Shown here one piece after another: positions 52,734 to 60,863 of a stretch of DNA of 64,000 nt. Both the position numbers and the translations under genes were made by a program. The stretch covers positions 36,862-100,861 of the forward strand of contig JACPWC010000059.1 of assembly GCA_016197225.1 (NCBI GenBank), in the 5' to 3' direction. Under the pieces are notes generated by a model. That model searched no databases and was not told where the DNA came from. It was given only the letters and a program-made list of their open reading frames with translations. Positions within the stretch are counted from its first letter, which is position 1. Every line of letters starts with the position of its first letter. The DNA comes from Chloroflexota bacterium. GTDB lineage: Bacteria; Chloroflexota; Anaerolineae; Anaerolineales; VGOW01.

Positions 52734-53408
52734 TCAGTTTTTGATTTCAACAAATATCTGGTTGGTCACTTGCTTGCCCAGGGCATGCGAGTCAGCGCGG
52801 TTACCCACGCGAACGTGAAGCGGCCCATCGAAGGGCGCTTTATCGGCGATGATGACCAGCGCGTCGGGAATGATGCCCAACTCGGCCAGGTAGCGAAGCA
52901 GGGCAGGGTCGTCGTCGCGCACGCGGGCTACGCGGGCGGTCTGGCCGGGGGCAAGGTTAGTCAGGGGTTCCCCGGCCGGGTCGGCGATGACCCCGTCTTT
53001 AGTCGGAATGGGGTCGCCGTGCGGGTCTACTTCCGGGTTTCCCATCAGGGCGCAGATTCGATCTTCAAAGTCTTCAGAGATAACGTGCTCCAGCTTCTCG
53101 GCTTCGGCGTCTACTTGATCCCACGAGTAGCCCAGCGCCTGATGCAAATAAAGTTCCAGCAGGCGGTGGTGGCGAATGACTTCGAGGGCGATCTTGCGCC
53201 CGGCGGCGGTGAGGGTGACGCCGCGATGCTTTTCGTAATCCACCAGGCGCGGGCGGTCTTCGGCCAGCTTTTTGATCATGCCGGTGACGGAGGCCGGGGC
53301 AACCGCCAGCTTTTCGGCCAGGGCGTTGGTGGACACTTTGCCCGTGTCTTCCTGCAATTCGTAAATAGCTTTGAGGTAGTCTTCGACGGCGTGGGAGATG
53401 GTTTCCAT
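52734..53408 (-). CDS. DtxR/MntR-family metal-dependent repressor
   Basis: 224 residues. Winged HTH (VEDYLKAIYELQEDTGKVST, ALAEKLAVAPASVTGMIKKL), dimerisation and metal-binding region with HHRLLELYLHQALGY and EAEKLEHVISEDFEDR (the ligands include Glu and His of DtxR), and a C-terminal FeoA/SH3-like domain (ARVARVRDDD). Represses transcription when loaded with Mn2+ or Fe2+. A promoter at 53455-53483 and a palindrome at 53431-53444 immediately downstream indicate autoregulation of this operon. Confidence 0.94.
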   Translation of the reverse strand: METISHAVEDYLKAIYELQEDTGKVSTNALAEKLAVAPASVTGMIKKLAEDRPRLVDYEKHRGVTLTAAGRKIALEVIRHHRLLELYLHQALGYSWDQVDAEAEKLEHVISEDFEDRICALMGNPEVDPHGDPIPTKDGVIADPAGEPLTNLAPGQTARVARVRDDDPALLRYLAELGIIPDALVIIADKAPFDGPLHVRVGNRADSHALGKQVTNQIFVEIKN

Positions 53409-53430
53409 TTTGTATTTCCGAAGAATAATT

Positions 53431-53444
53431 TTAGGCTATCCTAA
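53431..53444. promoter_or_regulatory. DtxR-type operator TTAGG-N4-CCTAA
   Basis: ttaggctatcctaa is a symmetric half-site pair like those bound by DtxR/IdeR/MntR. It lies about 11 nt downstream of the -10 box, overlapping the presumed transcription start, so a bound repressor would block the promoter. Confidence 0.65.
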
Positions 53445-53454
53445 ATTTTGAAGC

Positions 53455-53483
53455 ATAATATACCGAAATTCATCGCCTGTCAA
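53455..53483 (-). promoter_or_regulatory. Promoter of the metal operon
   Basis: On the minus strand TTGACA (53483-53478), 17-nt spacer, TATTAT (53460-53455). A textbook sigma-70 promoter for the DtxR gene and the genes behind it. Confidence 0.8.
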
Positions 53484-53529
53484 ATGGGAAATTGGGTAGA
53501 GCGAAGAGTTGCCGGGTATAATTGGTTCT

Positions 53530-54156
53530 ATGACTGACCTGCACCAGATACAGAATGAGAGTGAGGTTGAGGCGAGTTTGCGTCAGCGAGCAATGATGAA
53601 TGAGCAGTTGATTCGTGAGCGTGCGCAATTGATAGCTGACGAGTTTCCGCCCGAATTCCGGCAACCTGAGTTTCTGGAGCATGCGGCTTCTCTAATAATT
53701 TTGCAGGAGCGTCTGCAAAAGTTTGGCGAGTGGGAAAAGAAGCAGATGGAACGATCTCTTACAATCAATGTTGACCAACTATCTGAAATCTTCGCTCACC
53801 TCGACGCCGGGAAGCCCAACGAAGCTTGTGGTCTGCTGGGTGGACAAGGTGGGCGTGTTCAGAGGGTGTACTTAGTTACTAACGCCACGCCCAGCCCGGT
53901 TCGCTATTCGATGGAACCGGAGAAACTCATCCAGACAATTTTGGAGATTGACGAACGCGGCTGGGAACTGCTTGGCATCTTTCACTCTCACCCCGCCGGG
54001 CCGCCGACTCCGTCCGCCACCGACGTGGCCGAGGCCTACTACCCGGACTCGGCCTACGTCATCTGCGCCCCCGGTGCTGACGGGCGTTGGCAGGCTCGGG
54101 CATTCGAGATTCGGGGCGGGGAAGCGCGAGAGATTTTGCTCCAGGTGGAAGGCTGA
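53530..54156 (+). CDS. JAMM/MPN metalloprotease-like protein with N-terminal helical region
   Basis: 208 residues from ATG 53530; TATAAT at 53517-53522 ends 7 nt earlier, suggesting a leaderless mRNA. Residues 1-74 are an acidic helical segment, not recognised. The JAB domain has the full zinc site: Glu98 (NEACGLLGG), His152 and His154 (FHSHPAGPPTPSATD), Ser162 and Asp165. Bacterial JAMM proteins remove ubiquitin-like or sulfur-carrier tails (for example from MoaD/ThiS-like proteins). Target unknown. ATG 53746 could give the bare JAB domain. Confidence 0.88.
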   Translation: MTDLHQIQNESEVEASLRQRAMMNEQLIRERAQLIADEFPPEFRQPEFLEHAASLIILQERLQKFGEWEKKQMERSLTINVDQLSEIFAHLDAGKPNEACGLLGGQGGRVQRVYLVTNATPSPVRYSMEPEKLIQTILEIDERGWELLGIFHSHPAGPPTPSATDVAEAYYPDSAYVICAPGADGRWQARAFEIRGGEAREILLQVEG

Positions 54157-54223
54157 AACTTTATAACAAGCAGAGGGTTTAAGTGTGTTGACTTTGCCTG
54201 CTTAACCTTTTAGGAGGACACGA

Positions 54224-54892
54224 ATGAATTTGGTTCTTGGGGCGGTATCTTTGATACTGGCTTATTTTCTTGGCTCAATACCTTCCGGGGTGGTGATCGT
54301 CCGGCTCATGTCCGGCAAAAACATTCGTGAAGTGGGCAGTGGCCGCACCGGCGGCACCAACGCCATGCGGGCGGCAGGTTTTGGCGCAGGCCTGGCAACT
54401 GCCGCGTTTGATATTTTGAAAGGCACATTTGCGGTTTGGCTGGCCGGGGCGCTCACCGGCGGCAACCACTGGGCCGAGACGCTGGCCGGGGTCATGGCCG
54501 TGTTCGGCCACAACTACTCAATCTTTTTGGCCGAGCGGGTGCAACTCGAAAACGGAAAGACGCAACTAAAATTCGGCGGCGGGGCGGGCGGCGCGCCGTC
54601 GGTGGGGGCGGCCATTGGGTTGTGGCCCTGGAGCGCGCTCATCATCGTGCCGGTGGGCGCAGTCGTTCTTTTTGGCATTGGTTACGCTTCAGTCGCCACC
54701 ATGTCTGCCGGGCTGATCGCCACCGGAATCTTTCTGGTGCGCGCCATGTTTTTCGGCTCGCCCTGGGAATATGTGGCTTATGGTGTTTTGATTTTTATTC
54801 TGCAGGTGTGGGCCTTGCGCCCCAACATCCGGCGGCTGTTGGACGGCACCGAGCGCATGGTGGGCTGGCGGGCCAAACGCCGCGAAGCGTAA
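54224..54892 (+). CDS. plsY: Glycerol-3-phosphate acyltransferase PlsY-like
   Basis: 222 residues, five helices, ribosome site AGGAGG. Motif 1 LGSIPSGVVIVR, motif 2 GSGRTGGTNAMR, and motif 3, normally GGKGVAT, is GGAGGAPSVGA here. PlsY transfers acyl from acyl phosphate to glycerol-3-phosphate, starting phospholipid synthesis. The altered third motif lacks the usual Lys, so activity or specificity may differ; the rest is well conserved. Operonic relation to the JAMM gene unclear (67 nt gap). Confidence 0.88.
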   Translation: MNLVLGAVSLILAYFLGSIPSGVVIVRLMSGKNIREVGSGRTGGTNAMRAAGFGAGLATAAFDILKGTFAVWLAGALTGGNHWAETLAGVMAVFGHNYSIFLAERVQLENGKTQLKFGGGAGGAPSVGAAIGLWPWSALIIVPVGAVVLFGIGYASVATMSAGLIATGIFLVRAMFFGSPWEYVAYGVLIFILQVWALRPNIRRLLDGTERMVGWRAKRREA

Positions 54893-54957
54893 TGAGCGGC
54901 GCAGGCCGGCAACCAGTCGCCGCCGAAGTAAAAGCCCGCATGTTATAATCGCCGGCG

Positions 54958-55221
54958 ATGAGTAAAAAAACCGCCTCACCCAAAAAATTCGACTCGCGCC
55001 CAACCTCCCGCCGCTCCAAAGCGCTGCAAATCATTGGCCTGATCGTCGTCATTAGCTTTGTGCTCAGCCCGTTATTGCCGGATGTGATTCGCCTGCCCCA
55101 ACCCACGCCAACGCCAATCGTATTCCCGACGGACACGCCGACTGCCAGCGCCACGCCGACTTCCACAACCGGGCCACTGACGTTCCCCACCCCGGGGCCG
55201 CCACCCCGGCCCACCCCTTAA
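54958..55221 (+). CDS. Small single-helix membrane protein with Pro/Thr-rich tail
   Basis: 87 residues: basic start (KKTASPKKFDSRPTSRRSK), one helix (ALQIIGLIVVISFVLSPLL), and a Thr/Pro-rich outer tail such as TPTPIVFPTDTPTASATPTS. TATAAT at 54944-54949 ends 8 nt before ATG (probably leaderless). Followed by a terminator at 55233. Function unknown; such tails act as surface spacers. Confidence 0.7.
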   Translation: MSKKTASPKKFDSRPTSRRSKALQIIGLIVVISFVLSPLLPDVIRLPQPTPTPIVFPTDTPTASATPTSTTGPLTFPTPGPPPRPTP

Positions 55222-55232
55222 TCACAAACAAA

Positions 55233-55257
55233 AACGCGCCGATGTTCTCGGCGCGTT
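55233..55257. terminator. Rho-independent terminator
   Basis: Stem aacgcgccga/tcggcgcgtt with loop tgttc; A-run before and T-rich after, so it can serve both convergent genes. Confidence 0.85.
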
Positions 55258-55266
55258 GTCTTTATT

Positions 55267-56112
55267 TCATCGTGGCAAGGCCAAACTCAGGGCGATAATG
55301 CCGCCGAGCATGCCGACCACCGCAAACTCGACGATCACTCGCCGGTTGAGTTGGCCGGCGAGGTGTTGTTGGGCCAGCCCGTGCAAAGCGTAGAACAACA
55401 CCAGCAACAACAAACCGGCTCCAATCGGAGTCACCCGCCAGTAGTTCAAGGCCCACATCGTCTCGCCGCACGTCAACCCGATCACACCCGCGAAAATTAA
55501 ACTGCGCTGGGCCTCGGCCTGGTTGAGCAGGAAGAGGCGCAGGGCCAGCAATCCGCCCAGCAGGGCCGCGCTCGTGGCCGAGAGCGCCGCCCGCGTGCCG
55601 GTGAAACGTATCCAGCCAAAAATCGCCAACGCTACAATGAACGTTAACGCGGTGAGACCAAAGCTGGCGGCCCCAAAGGCCGGGTCGGTTCGTTCGACGA
55701 CGATGTACTCGGCCACAAGCACGATGACCAGCAACAGGGCGCTCAATGCCAGTCCCAGCCACCAGGCCGGCCCGAGCGGGGCCAGGTTGAGAATTAACCC
55801 CAATGCCAGCGCGGTTGCCCCCGGCAGAACCCAATGAACCGGCCCGGACATCACGCCGCCGCTGAATCGCGGGTGGCTGCGAATCAATGTGTCCGAGCCG
55901 GAACTGATCAGGGCGGCGACCATGAGCAGAATGATGACTTGCCCGTTGACTTCGACGCCGATGGAAGAGCCAAAGAGACGGGCGCTGAATTCGCGGGCCG
56001 GCAGTTCCACGACTCGGGTGAGGGCATAGGCCAGCAGAATCACGGCGGTCAGGACGCTCAACCGGTCGCGATCCGGGAAGTAGCGAGTGGGTGCGGGGGC
56101 TTGCTCAATCAT
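55267..56112 (-). CDS. Multi-pass membrane protein, unrecognised
   Basis: 281 residues, about eight hydrophobic segments (for example VHWVLPGATALALGLIL, GLALSALLLVIVLVAEYIV, FAVVGMLGGIIALSLAL). No catalytic motif stands out. TAGAAT lies 6 nt before the ATG, another leaderless-like start. Alone between a terminator and the divergent prepilin peptidase remnant. Function unknown. Confidence 0.75.
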   Translation of the reverse strand: MIEQAPAPTRYFPDRDRLSVLTAVILLAYALTRVVELPAREFSARLFGSSIGVEVNGQVIILLMVAALISSGSDTLIRSHPRFSGGVMSGPVHWVLPGATALALGLILNLAPLGPAWWLGLALSALLLVIVLVAEYIVVERTDPAFGAASFGLTALTFIVALAIFGWIRFTGTRAALSATSAALLGGLLALRLFLLNQAEAQRSLIFAGVIGLTCGETMWALNYWRVTPIGAGLLLLVLFYALHGLAQQHLAGQLNRRVIVEFAVVGMLGGIIALSLALPR

Positions 56113-56151
56113 GAGGCGATTCTAACATAGGGCTGATATATAATCTCGCCC

Positions 56152-56717
56152 ATGACTCAACTCGGTCTAGCCCTGCTCGGACTCGTGGTTGGGGCCGCCC
56201 TCAATGCCCTGGCCGACGACCTGCCGCACCGCCTCCACCCTCAGCCGCCGTACTGCCCGGCCTGCGGCCAGCCTCATCACCCGCTTCAATGGCTGTCTCT
56301 CTCTACGCCTTGTTTGCCGGCGAACAGGAACCGATCCCCGCCCTCACCAAATCCGCGTTTGGCGGGCTGGCCGGGTTTGGCGTCTTTTACCTGCTCTACC
56401 TGTTCAGCTTCGGCTTTGCCCGGCTGGTGGAACGCTTGCGGGGCGAACCTCTGACTGAAGTGCCGTTTGGCGGCGGCGATGTGAATCTGGCCGGGGTGGC
56501 CGGGTTGGCGGTGGGCTGGCCGGGCATCATTCTAACCATCGTGTTCACCATCGTGTCTGGCGGCGTGGTGGCCGGGCTGTACCTTCTCTTCAAACGCCTT
56601 CGCGGCGGCTACACCGCCTTCACCCCGATTCCTTACGGTCCGTTTATTGTGCTGGGCGCTGTCGTCGTGCTTGTCTTCAGCGCCGAGATTAAACGCTGGA
56701 ACGGGGTAGGGCCGTAA
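56152..56717 (+). pseudogene. Prepilin peptidase (A24) remnant with deletion and frameshift
   Basis: N-terminal 45 residues (LVVGAALNALADDLPHRLHP, YCPACGQPHHPLQW) match the start and Cys pair of type IV prepilin peptidases. The frame then jumps to the one beginning at 56289 and reads LYALFAGEQEPIPALTKSAF, GGLAGFGVFYLLYLF, EVPFGGGDVNLAG, YGPFIVLGA. The second catalytic Asp motif (GxGDxxL) is present, but the segment that should hold the first (DLxxxxIP) and two helices are missing. Probably inactive. TATAAT lies 7 nt before ATG. A 1-base error alone would not restore it. Confidence 0.75.
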
Positions 56718-56757
56718 GAAGTGCGACGGACTTCTGAAACTTCAATGGGACTATACA

Positions 56758-56787
56758 AAAAGAGCGCGGCATCTGCCGCGCTCTTTT
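56758..56787. terminator. Bidirectional rho-independent terminator
   Basis: Perfect 14-bp stem aaaagagcgcggca/tgccgcgctctttt with loop tc. Confidence 0.92.
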
Positions 56788-56842
56788 GATCTGATTTGAA
56801 AATGTGGGGCGACGCGAAGCGGTCAACTCGCTCTACAACAGC

Positions 56843-57757
56843 TCAAGCCGTCGCTTCGGCCTGGTTGCCGCGCCCGAACCAGCGGCCCCACTCTTTGTTC
56901 TCCCACACCACCAACAGCGGCGCGGCATTGAAAATTGAAGAGTACGTGCCGCTGAACACGCCGATGAGCAACGTAAGGATAAAGTGCTGAATAGTCACTC
57001 CGCCGAACAAAACCAGCGCCAGCAAGGTGAACATGACCGTAAGCTGGGTGTTGATCGAGCGGTCGAGCGTTTGCACGATGGAGTGGTTGACCACCGCCTC
57101 GTAGCTGGCCCGGCGGTAGACCCTCTGGTTCTCGCGGATGCGGTCGAACACCACAATCGTGTCGTGCACCGAGAAGCCAATCACGGTTAGCACGGCGGTC
57201 AGGAACAGGGCATCCACTTCCCAGCCCAAAAAGTGGCCGAGCAGGGAGGCCGCGCCGATCATCACCAGCACGTCGTGGAGCATGGCGATGATGGCGCACA
57301 CGCCGTAACGAATCGCGTGCGGCACGCTCCAAAAAGCATAAGTGATGTAGGCCAGAATGCCGATCGAAGCCGCCGCCACAGCCAGCGCCGCCTTCTGCGT
57401 CACTTCCGCGCCTACGGTGGGGCCGACATTGTCGAAGCGCAGAACCACGACTTCGCCGTATTTGTCTTTCAACCCGGCTACCACTTTTGCCTGGCTGGCT
57501 TCATCCAGGGTCTTGGTGCGGATGATGACGGTGTTGTTATCAGAGGTTTGCACGATGCTGTCGCTAAAGCCGAGATCGGCCATGAGCGATATGATTTCGG
57601 CAGTCTCGACGGCTTGCGGAAGTTGCACTTCCAGTTTTGAGCCGCCTGTGAAGTCAATGGAGAGCGGCAGGCCCCACAGCGCCAGCGAGATGATGCCGGG
57701 GATGATGACCACCAGCGAGATGGCAAAGTACCAATAACGTTTGCTGATAATGTTCAT
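56843..57757 (-). CDS. secF: Protein translocase subunit SecF
   Basis: 304 residues, six helices. Early GLPLSIDFTGGSKLEVQ is the conserved first periplasmic loop (D-F-T/K-G-G); later VLTVIGFSVHDTIVVFDRIR, with RENQRVYR, matches the SecF signature in helix 4. With SecD it uses proton motive force to pull exported proteins through SecYEG. Downstream of secD with a REP-like hairpin in the 59-nt gap. Confidence 0.95.
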   Translation of the reverse strand: MNIISKRYWYFAISLVVIIPGIISLALWGLPLSIDFTGGSKLEVQLPQAVETAEIISLMADLGFSDSIVQTSDNNTVIIRTKTLDEASQAKVVAGLKDKYGEVVVLRFDNVGPTVGAEVTQKAALAVAAASIGILAYITYAFWSVPHAIRYGVCAIIAMLHDVLVMIGAASLLGHFLGWEVDALFLTAVLTVIGFSVHDTIVVFDRIRENQRVYRRASYEAVVNHSIVQTLDRSINTQLTVMFTLLALVLFGGVTIQHFILTLLIGVFSGTYSSIFNAAPLLVVWENKEWGRWFGRGNQAEATA

Positions 57758-57780
57758 GATGTTACCTTAGACTCAACGAT

Positions 57781-57809
57781 TGTAGGGCGAATTGCCAATT
57801 CGCCCTACA
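57781..57809. repeat. REP-like hairpin between secD and secF
   Basis: tgtagggcgaatt-gcc-aattcgccctaca, 13-bp perfect stem. It could attenuate secF relative to secD. Confidence 0.85.
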
Positions 57810-57816
57810 CAGCCTC

Positions 57817-59178
57817 TTAGATGCCGAACCACGAATGGCGTTCGGAGAAATCCATGTTGTCGAGCATGGCGTGCAAAAGCGTGCGCGTGACCAGCACGGC
57901 GGTGAACAGGCTGACCACCACGCCCAGGGCCAGAGTCAGGGCAAACCCTTTGACGACGCTCGCCCCGAACTGACTGCCAAACCAGAAAAGAATGATGCAG
58001 GTGATGAGCGTCGAGATGTTCGAGTCGCGGATGGACGCCCATGCCCGGCGAAAGCCTTCTTCGACAGCAGTCACCAGCTTGCGACCGGCCCGCAATTCTT
58101 CCTTCATGCGCTCAAAGATCAGTATGTTGGCGTCCACCGCCACGCCCACCGAGAGCACGAAGCCGGCGATGCCGGGCAGGGTGAGCGTGACCGGGATGAG
58201 TTTGAACAGGGTGAAGGTGAGGGTGGCATACATCAACAGCGCCAGCACGGCCAGCACGCCCGGCAAACGGTAGTAGGCGATCATGAAGATGGCAATTACC
58301 ACCAGCCCGATGATTCCGGCGATGAGACTTTTGCGAAGCGAGTCCTGGCCCAGGGTGGGGCCGACGGTGCGGCTTTCGGCGATTTTGAGCGGCACGGGCA
58401 GAGAGCCATAACGCAATTGCAGGGCAAGCTGGTTGGCCGTCTCGACGGTGAAGTTGCCGGTGATGACGCCTGAGCCGCCGGTGATGGGGCCGTTAATGCT
58501 AGGGCTGGAGATCACGGTTTTGTCGAGGACGATGGTGAGAATTTTGCCGACGTTGGCCGTGGTATGTTGGCCGAAAATTTGCTCGCCTTCCGGCGTGAGT
58601 TCAAAGGCGACGACGACCTGACCGGCGGTCTGGTTGGTTTGGACGGTGGCGCTGGTGAGTTCCTTGCCCGTCATGAGGGTGTGATAGACCTGGCCGGTGG
58701 GGGCCGCCTCCCCGGTGGAAGTTGGGGTTGAACCGGCGGCGAAATCGGTCTGAATCACGTCGCCTTCAGCAAACCGTTGATCGACCGTGTCAACAAACTC
58801 CAGTAGGGCGGTTTGTTTGAGCAGGGCCAGCGCCTGCTCGGTGTCGGCCAGGCCGGGCAGTTCAACCACCAGGCGGCGGTCGCCCGAAAGTTGCACAATG
58901 GGTTCGGTGACGCCCAGGCCGTTGACACGATTCTCGATGATGCTCTTGGTGTCATTCATCGCGCCAGCATCAACCGCTTGGTCGGCGGGCAAGTCGGCTT
59001 CAAGCAGAACTTGCAGGCCACCCTGCAAGTCGAGACCCTGCCGCACCGAAATGTCACGGAGGAGGGATAGGTTGTCGAACGGGTTGCGGAGTTGCTGGCT
59101 GGTGGGCCAGGCCAGGTAGGCCGCAATGGCAAACAGGATGACGATCGGGATGAGCCAGCGAAAATAGCGACTTTGCAT
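57817..59178 (-). CDS. secD: Protein translocase subunit SecD
   Basis: 453 residues. Helix 1, then DLQGGLQVLLEADLP (D-L-x-G-G), a large periplasmic domain shorter than in E. coli, and the six-helix part with SVGVAVDANILIFERMKEELRAG, the SecD signature. Partner of SecF. The ATG is preceded by AGAGAGG. The tRNA-Thr gene lies 77 nt upstream on the same strand. Confidence 0.95.
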   Translation of the reverse strand: MQSRYFRWLIPIVILFAIAAYLAWPTSQQLRNPFDNLSLLRDISVRQGLDLQGGLQVLLEADLPADQAVDAGAMNDTKSIIENRVNGLGVTEPIVQLSGDRRLVVELPGLADTEQALALLKQTALLEFVDTVDQRFAEGDVIQTDFAAGSTPTSTGEAAPTGQVYHTLMTGKELTSATVQTNQTAGQVVVAFELTPEGEQIFGQHTTANVGKILTIVLDKTVISSPSINGPITGGSGVITGNFTVETANQLALQLRYGSLPVPLKIAESRTVGPTLGQDSLRKSLIAGIIGLVVIAIFMIAYYRLPGVLAVLALLMYATLTFTLFKLIPVTLTLPGIAGFVLSVGVAVDANILIFERMKEELRAGRKLVTAVEEGFRRAWASIRDSNISTLITCIILFWFGSQFGASVVKGFALTLALGVVVSLFTAVLVTRTLLHAMLDNMDFSERHSWFGI

Positions 59179-59254
59179 TTTGAAATCAGACCTCTCTATT
59201 CATGGAAACGCCAGCCGGTGGGGCTGGCGCGTTGAAAGCAGTTTTCTCAGGGTG

Positions 59255-59327
59255 AGCCGCCTTCGGGAGTTGAACCCGAAACCTATCACTTACGAAGCGA
59301 TTGCTCTGCCGATTGAGCTAAGGCGGC
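59255..59327 (-). tRNA. tRNA-Thr (anticodon CGT)
   Basis: 73-nt cloverleaf: acceptor GCCGCCT/AGGCGGC, D stem GCTC/GAGC, anticodon loop TTCGTAA in stem ATCGC/GTGAT, T arm TCGGG-TTCAACT-CCCGA. Discriminator is T, no encoded CCA. Reads ACG codons. It marks the border between secDF and the Rhs toxin region, a typical integration site. Confidence 0.95.
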
Positions 59328-59424
59328 GGTGAGGGGCATTCTACCAGAGCCAACCTGTTCTTTCAACCCGGCTGAAGTTTGAGTTAGCGTGAAGGAGTTA
59401 GAGCGCTATCCTGATAAGCAAGTG

Positions 59425-60108
59425 TTACCTGTCAAAGACCGGATGATAGACAAACCCGCCGGGTTGCAGTTTTCCAATGCGCCCGTTGCCATACAAATAC
59501 GCATTCGTCCCATCGCTCAACACCTGCGTCAGCCCCGTATTCAAGTCCAGCGTATAGTTCGTCGTCACACCATTCACCGTCTGCGAGACCCGGTCGCCCA
59601 GGCCGTTGTACTGATAACTGCTCACTGTTGACTGATCGCTTCGCGTGACGCTCGTCAGCCTGTTCGCGGCATCATAGACATACTCATTCGTGCCATCGTT
59701 CAACAGATTGCCGTTGTTATCCCAGATGTAGGCCGTGCCGTTTGCCGAGATGAGGCGGTTGGCAATGTCGTAAACGTAACTCGTCGTCACACAGTTGCCG
59801 GCGCTTACGCAGACTTCTTGCGAGAGCCGGTTGCCAACGGAATCGTAAGTGTAGACGAACGAGCGGCCATCGTAGTAGTCGGCGTGAGTCAGGCGATACA
59901 AGTTGTCATAGGCGTAAGTGATGACGATTTGCGAGACGGGCGGCGGCGGAGTCGGCGTGGGCGGCAGGGGCGTGGCCGTTAGCGTTGGCTTGGGGGTGAG
60001 AGTCTGCGTCAGTGTTGGGTGCGGCGTGCGCGTGGCAGGCTGGGTGCGTGTAGCCGAGGGTGTTCGAGTGAGAGTCGGCGTCTTCGTTGGCCTGTTGCAA
60101 GGTGCATG
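59425..60108 (-). pseudogene. 5'-truncated Rhs/YD-repeat fragment
   Basis: An open frame without a start codon runs from 60108 to a stop at 59425. It opens with a Pro/Thr-rich linker (repeated TPT units, to TPPPPVSQIVITYAYDN), then YD repeats such as YRLTHADYYDGRSFVYTYDS, NRLSQEVCVSAGNCV and YGNGRIGKLQPGGFVYH, and ends in PVFDR just after the core would begin. Very similar to the larger Rhs gene at 60864-62627 at DNA level. Likely a spent donor cassette or remnant. Confidence 0.75.
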
Positions 60109-60298
60109 TTATCCAGCAAGTGGATGCTTTGCCACTGCTCCCTTCAATGTTGCGCAGGATTGTTGTGAAAGGCGAAGCGGAAGTGAAGCTACAAAACCGA
60201 TAACGGCACAATCATGCAAGATAGAAGTAGAGAGACAACGCAGAGAAGCCCGCTGTGCAACGAGACCTCTTCTGCCTCAAACGCGTGATAATCGGCCT

Positions 60299-60856
60299 TT
60301 ATCTACAATACCAACAATATGCCTCAGCGCAGACATCAACGCCAGCAGGGGTTGGTATGCTAAAAGGCTGATTGAAAAAGTCATGCCAGAGCCACACAAG
60401 GTAGGCTGTCTCTCCAGGTGCAGATGTGGGAATAGGAAATATTTGAATATCCCCTGTGATAGAGTCGTAAATCCATACACATGTGGTTCCGCGCTTGAAT
60501 AGGTCACCGTCAAGTTTCCAGCCTGCCTGCTCCAAATTCTCTGTGTAATAAGTTGTTACCTCATCGTAGCTCAACAGAGTCGCGTAATAGAGTTGAAGCC
60601 TACGACCATATGCAGTAGTGGTTGTTTTGTACAACAGCCGAGTATCAGGAGGGGTCGGCAAGGTGGTACGCTCCTGCTCATTCAAAGCATCAAAAGTAGG
60701 ATACAGTGTAACTGCCAAACGTGAGTATTTTGCTTCTGGCGATTCGCACGCAACCACTGCGGCCATGATAAATACAGCAACAGTTAGAATAAGCGATAGA
60801 CGACAAGCGTAAATCATCATTTTGATTCTGCTAGTTTTCCCGGTGCTTTGTATCAT
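60299..60856 (-). CDS. Lipoprotein in the immunity-gene position behind a lipase-like toxin
   Basis: 185 residues from ATG 60856, which lies 7 nt after the toxin stop and has GAGGCG before it; upstream in-frame codons overlap the toxin. Lys/Arg start, then SLILTVAVFIMAAVVAC with a lipobox, so it is lipid-anchored outside the membrane. The mature part is alpha/beta with no family recognised (TTYYTENLEQAGWKLDGDLF). Position directly 3' of the Rhs toxin tip is that of an immunity protein, here acting outside the cytosol. Inferred from position, not from sequence. Confidence 0.6.
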   Translation of the reverse strand: MIQSTGKTSRIKMMIYACRLSLILTVAVFIMAAVVACESPEAKYSRLAVTLYPTFDALNEQERTTLPTPPDTRLLYKTTTTAYGRRLQLYYATLLSYDEVTTYYTENLEQAGWKLDGDLFKRGTTCVWIYDSITGDIQIFPIPTSAPGETAYLVWLWHDFFNQPFSIPTPAGVDVCAEAYCWYCR

Positions 60857-60863
60857 AGACGCC

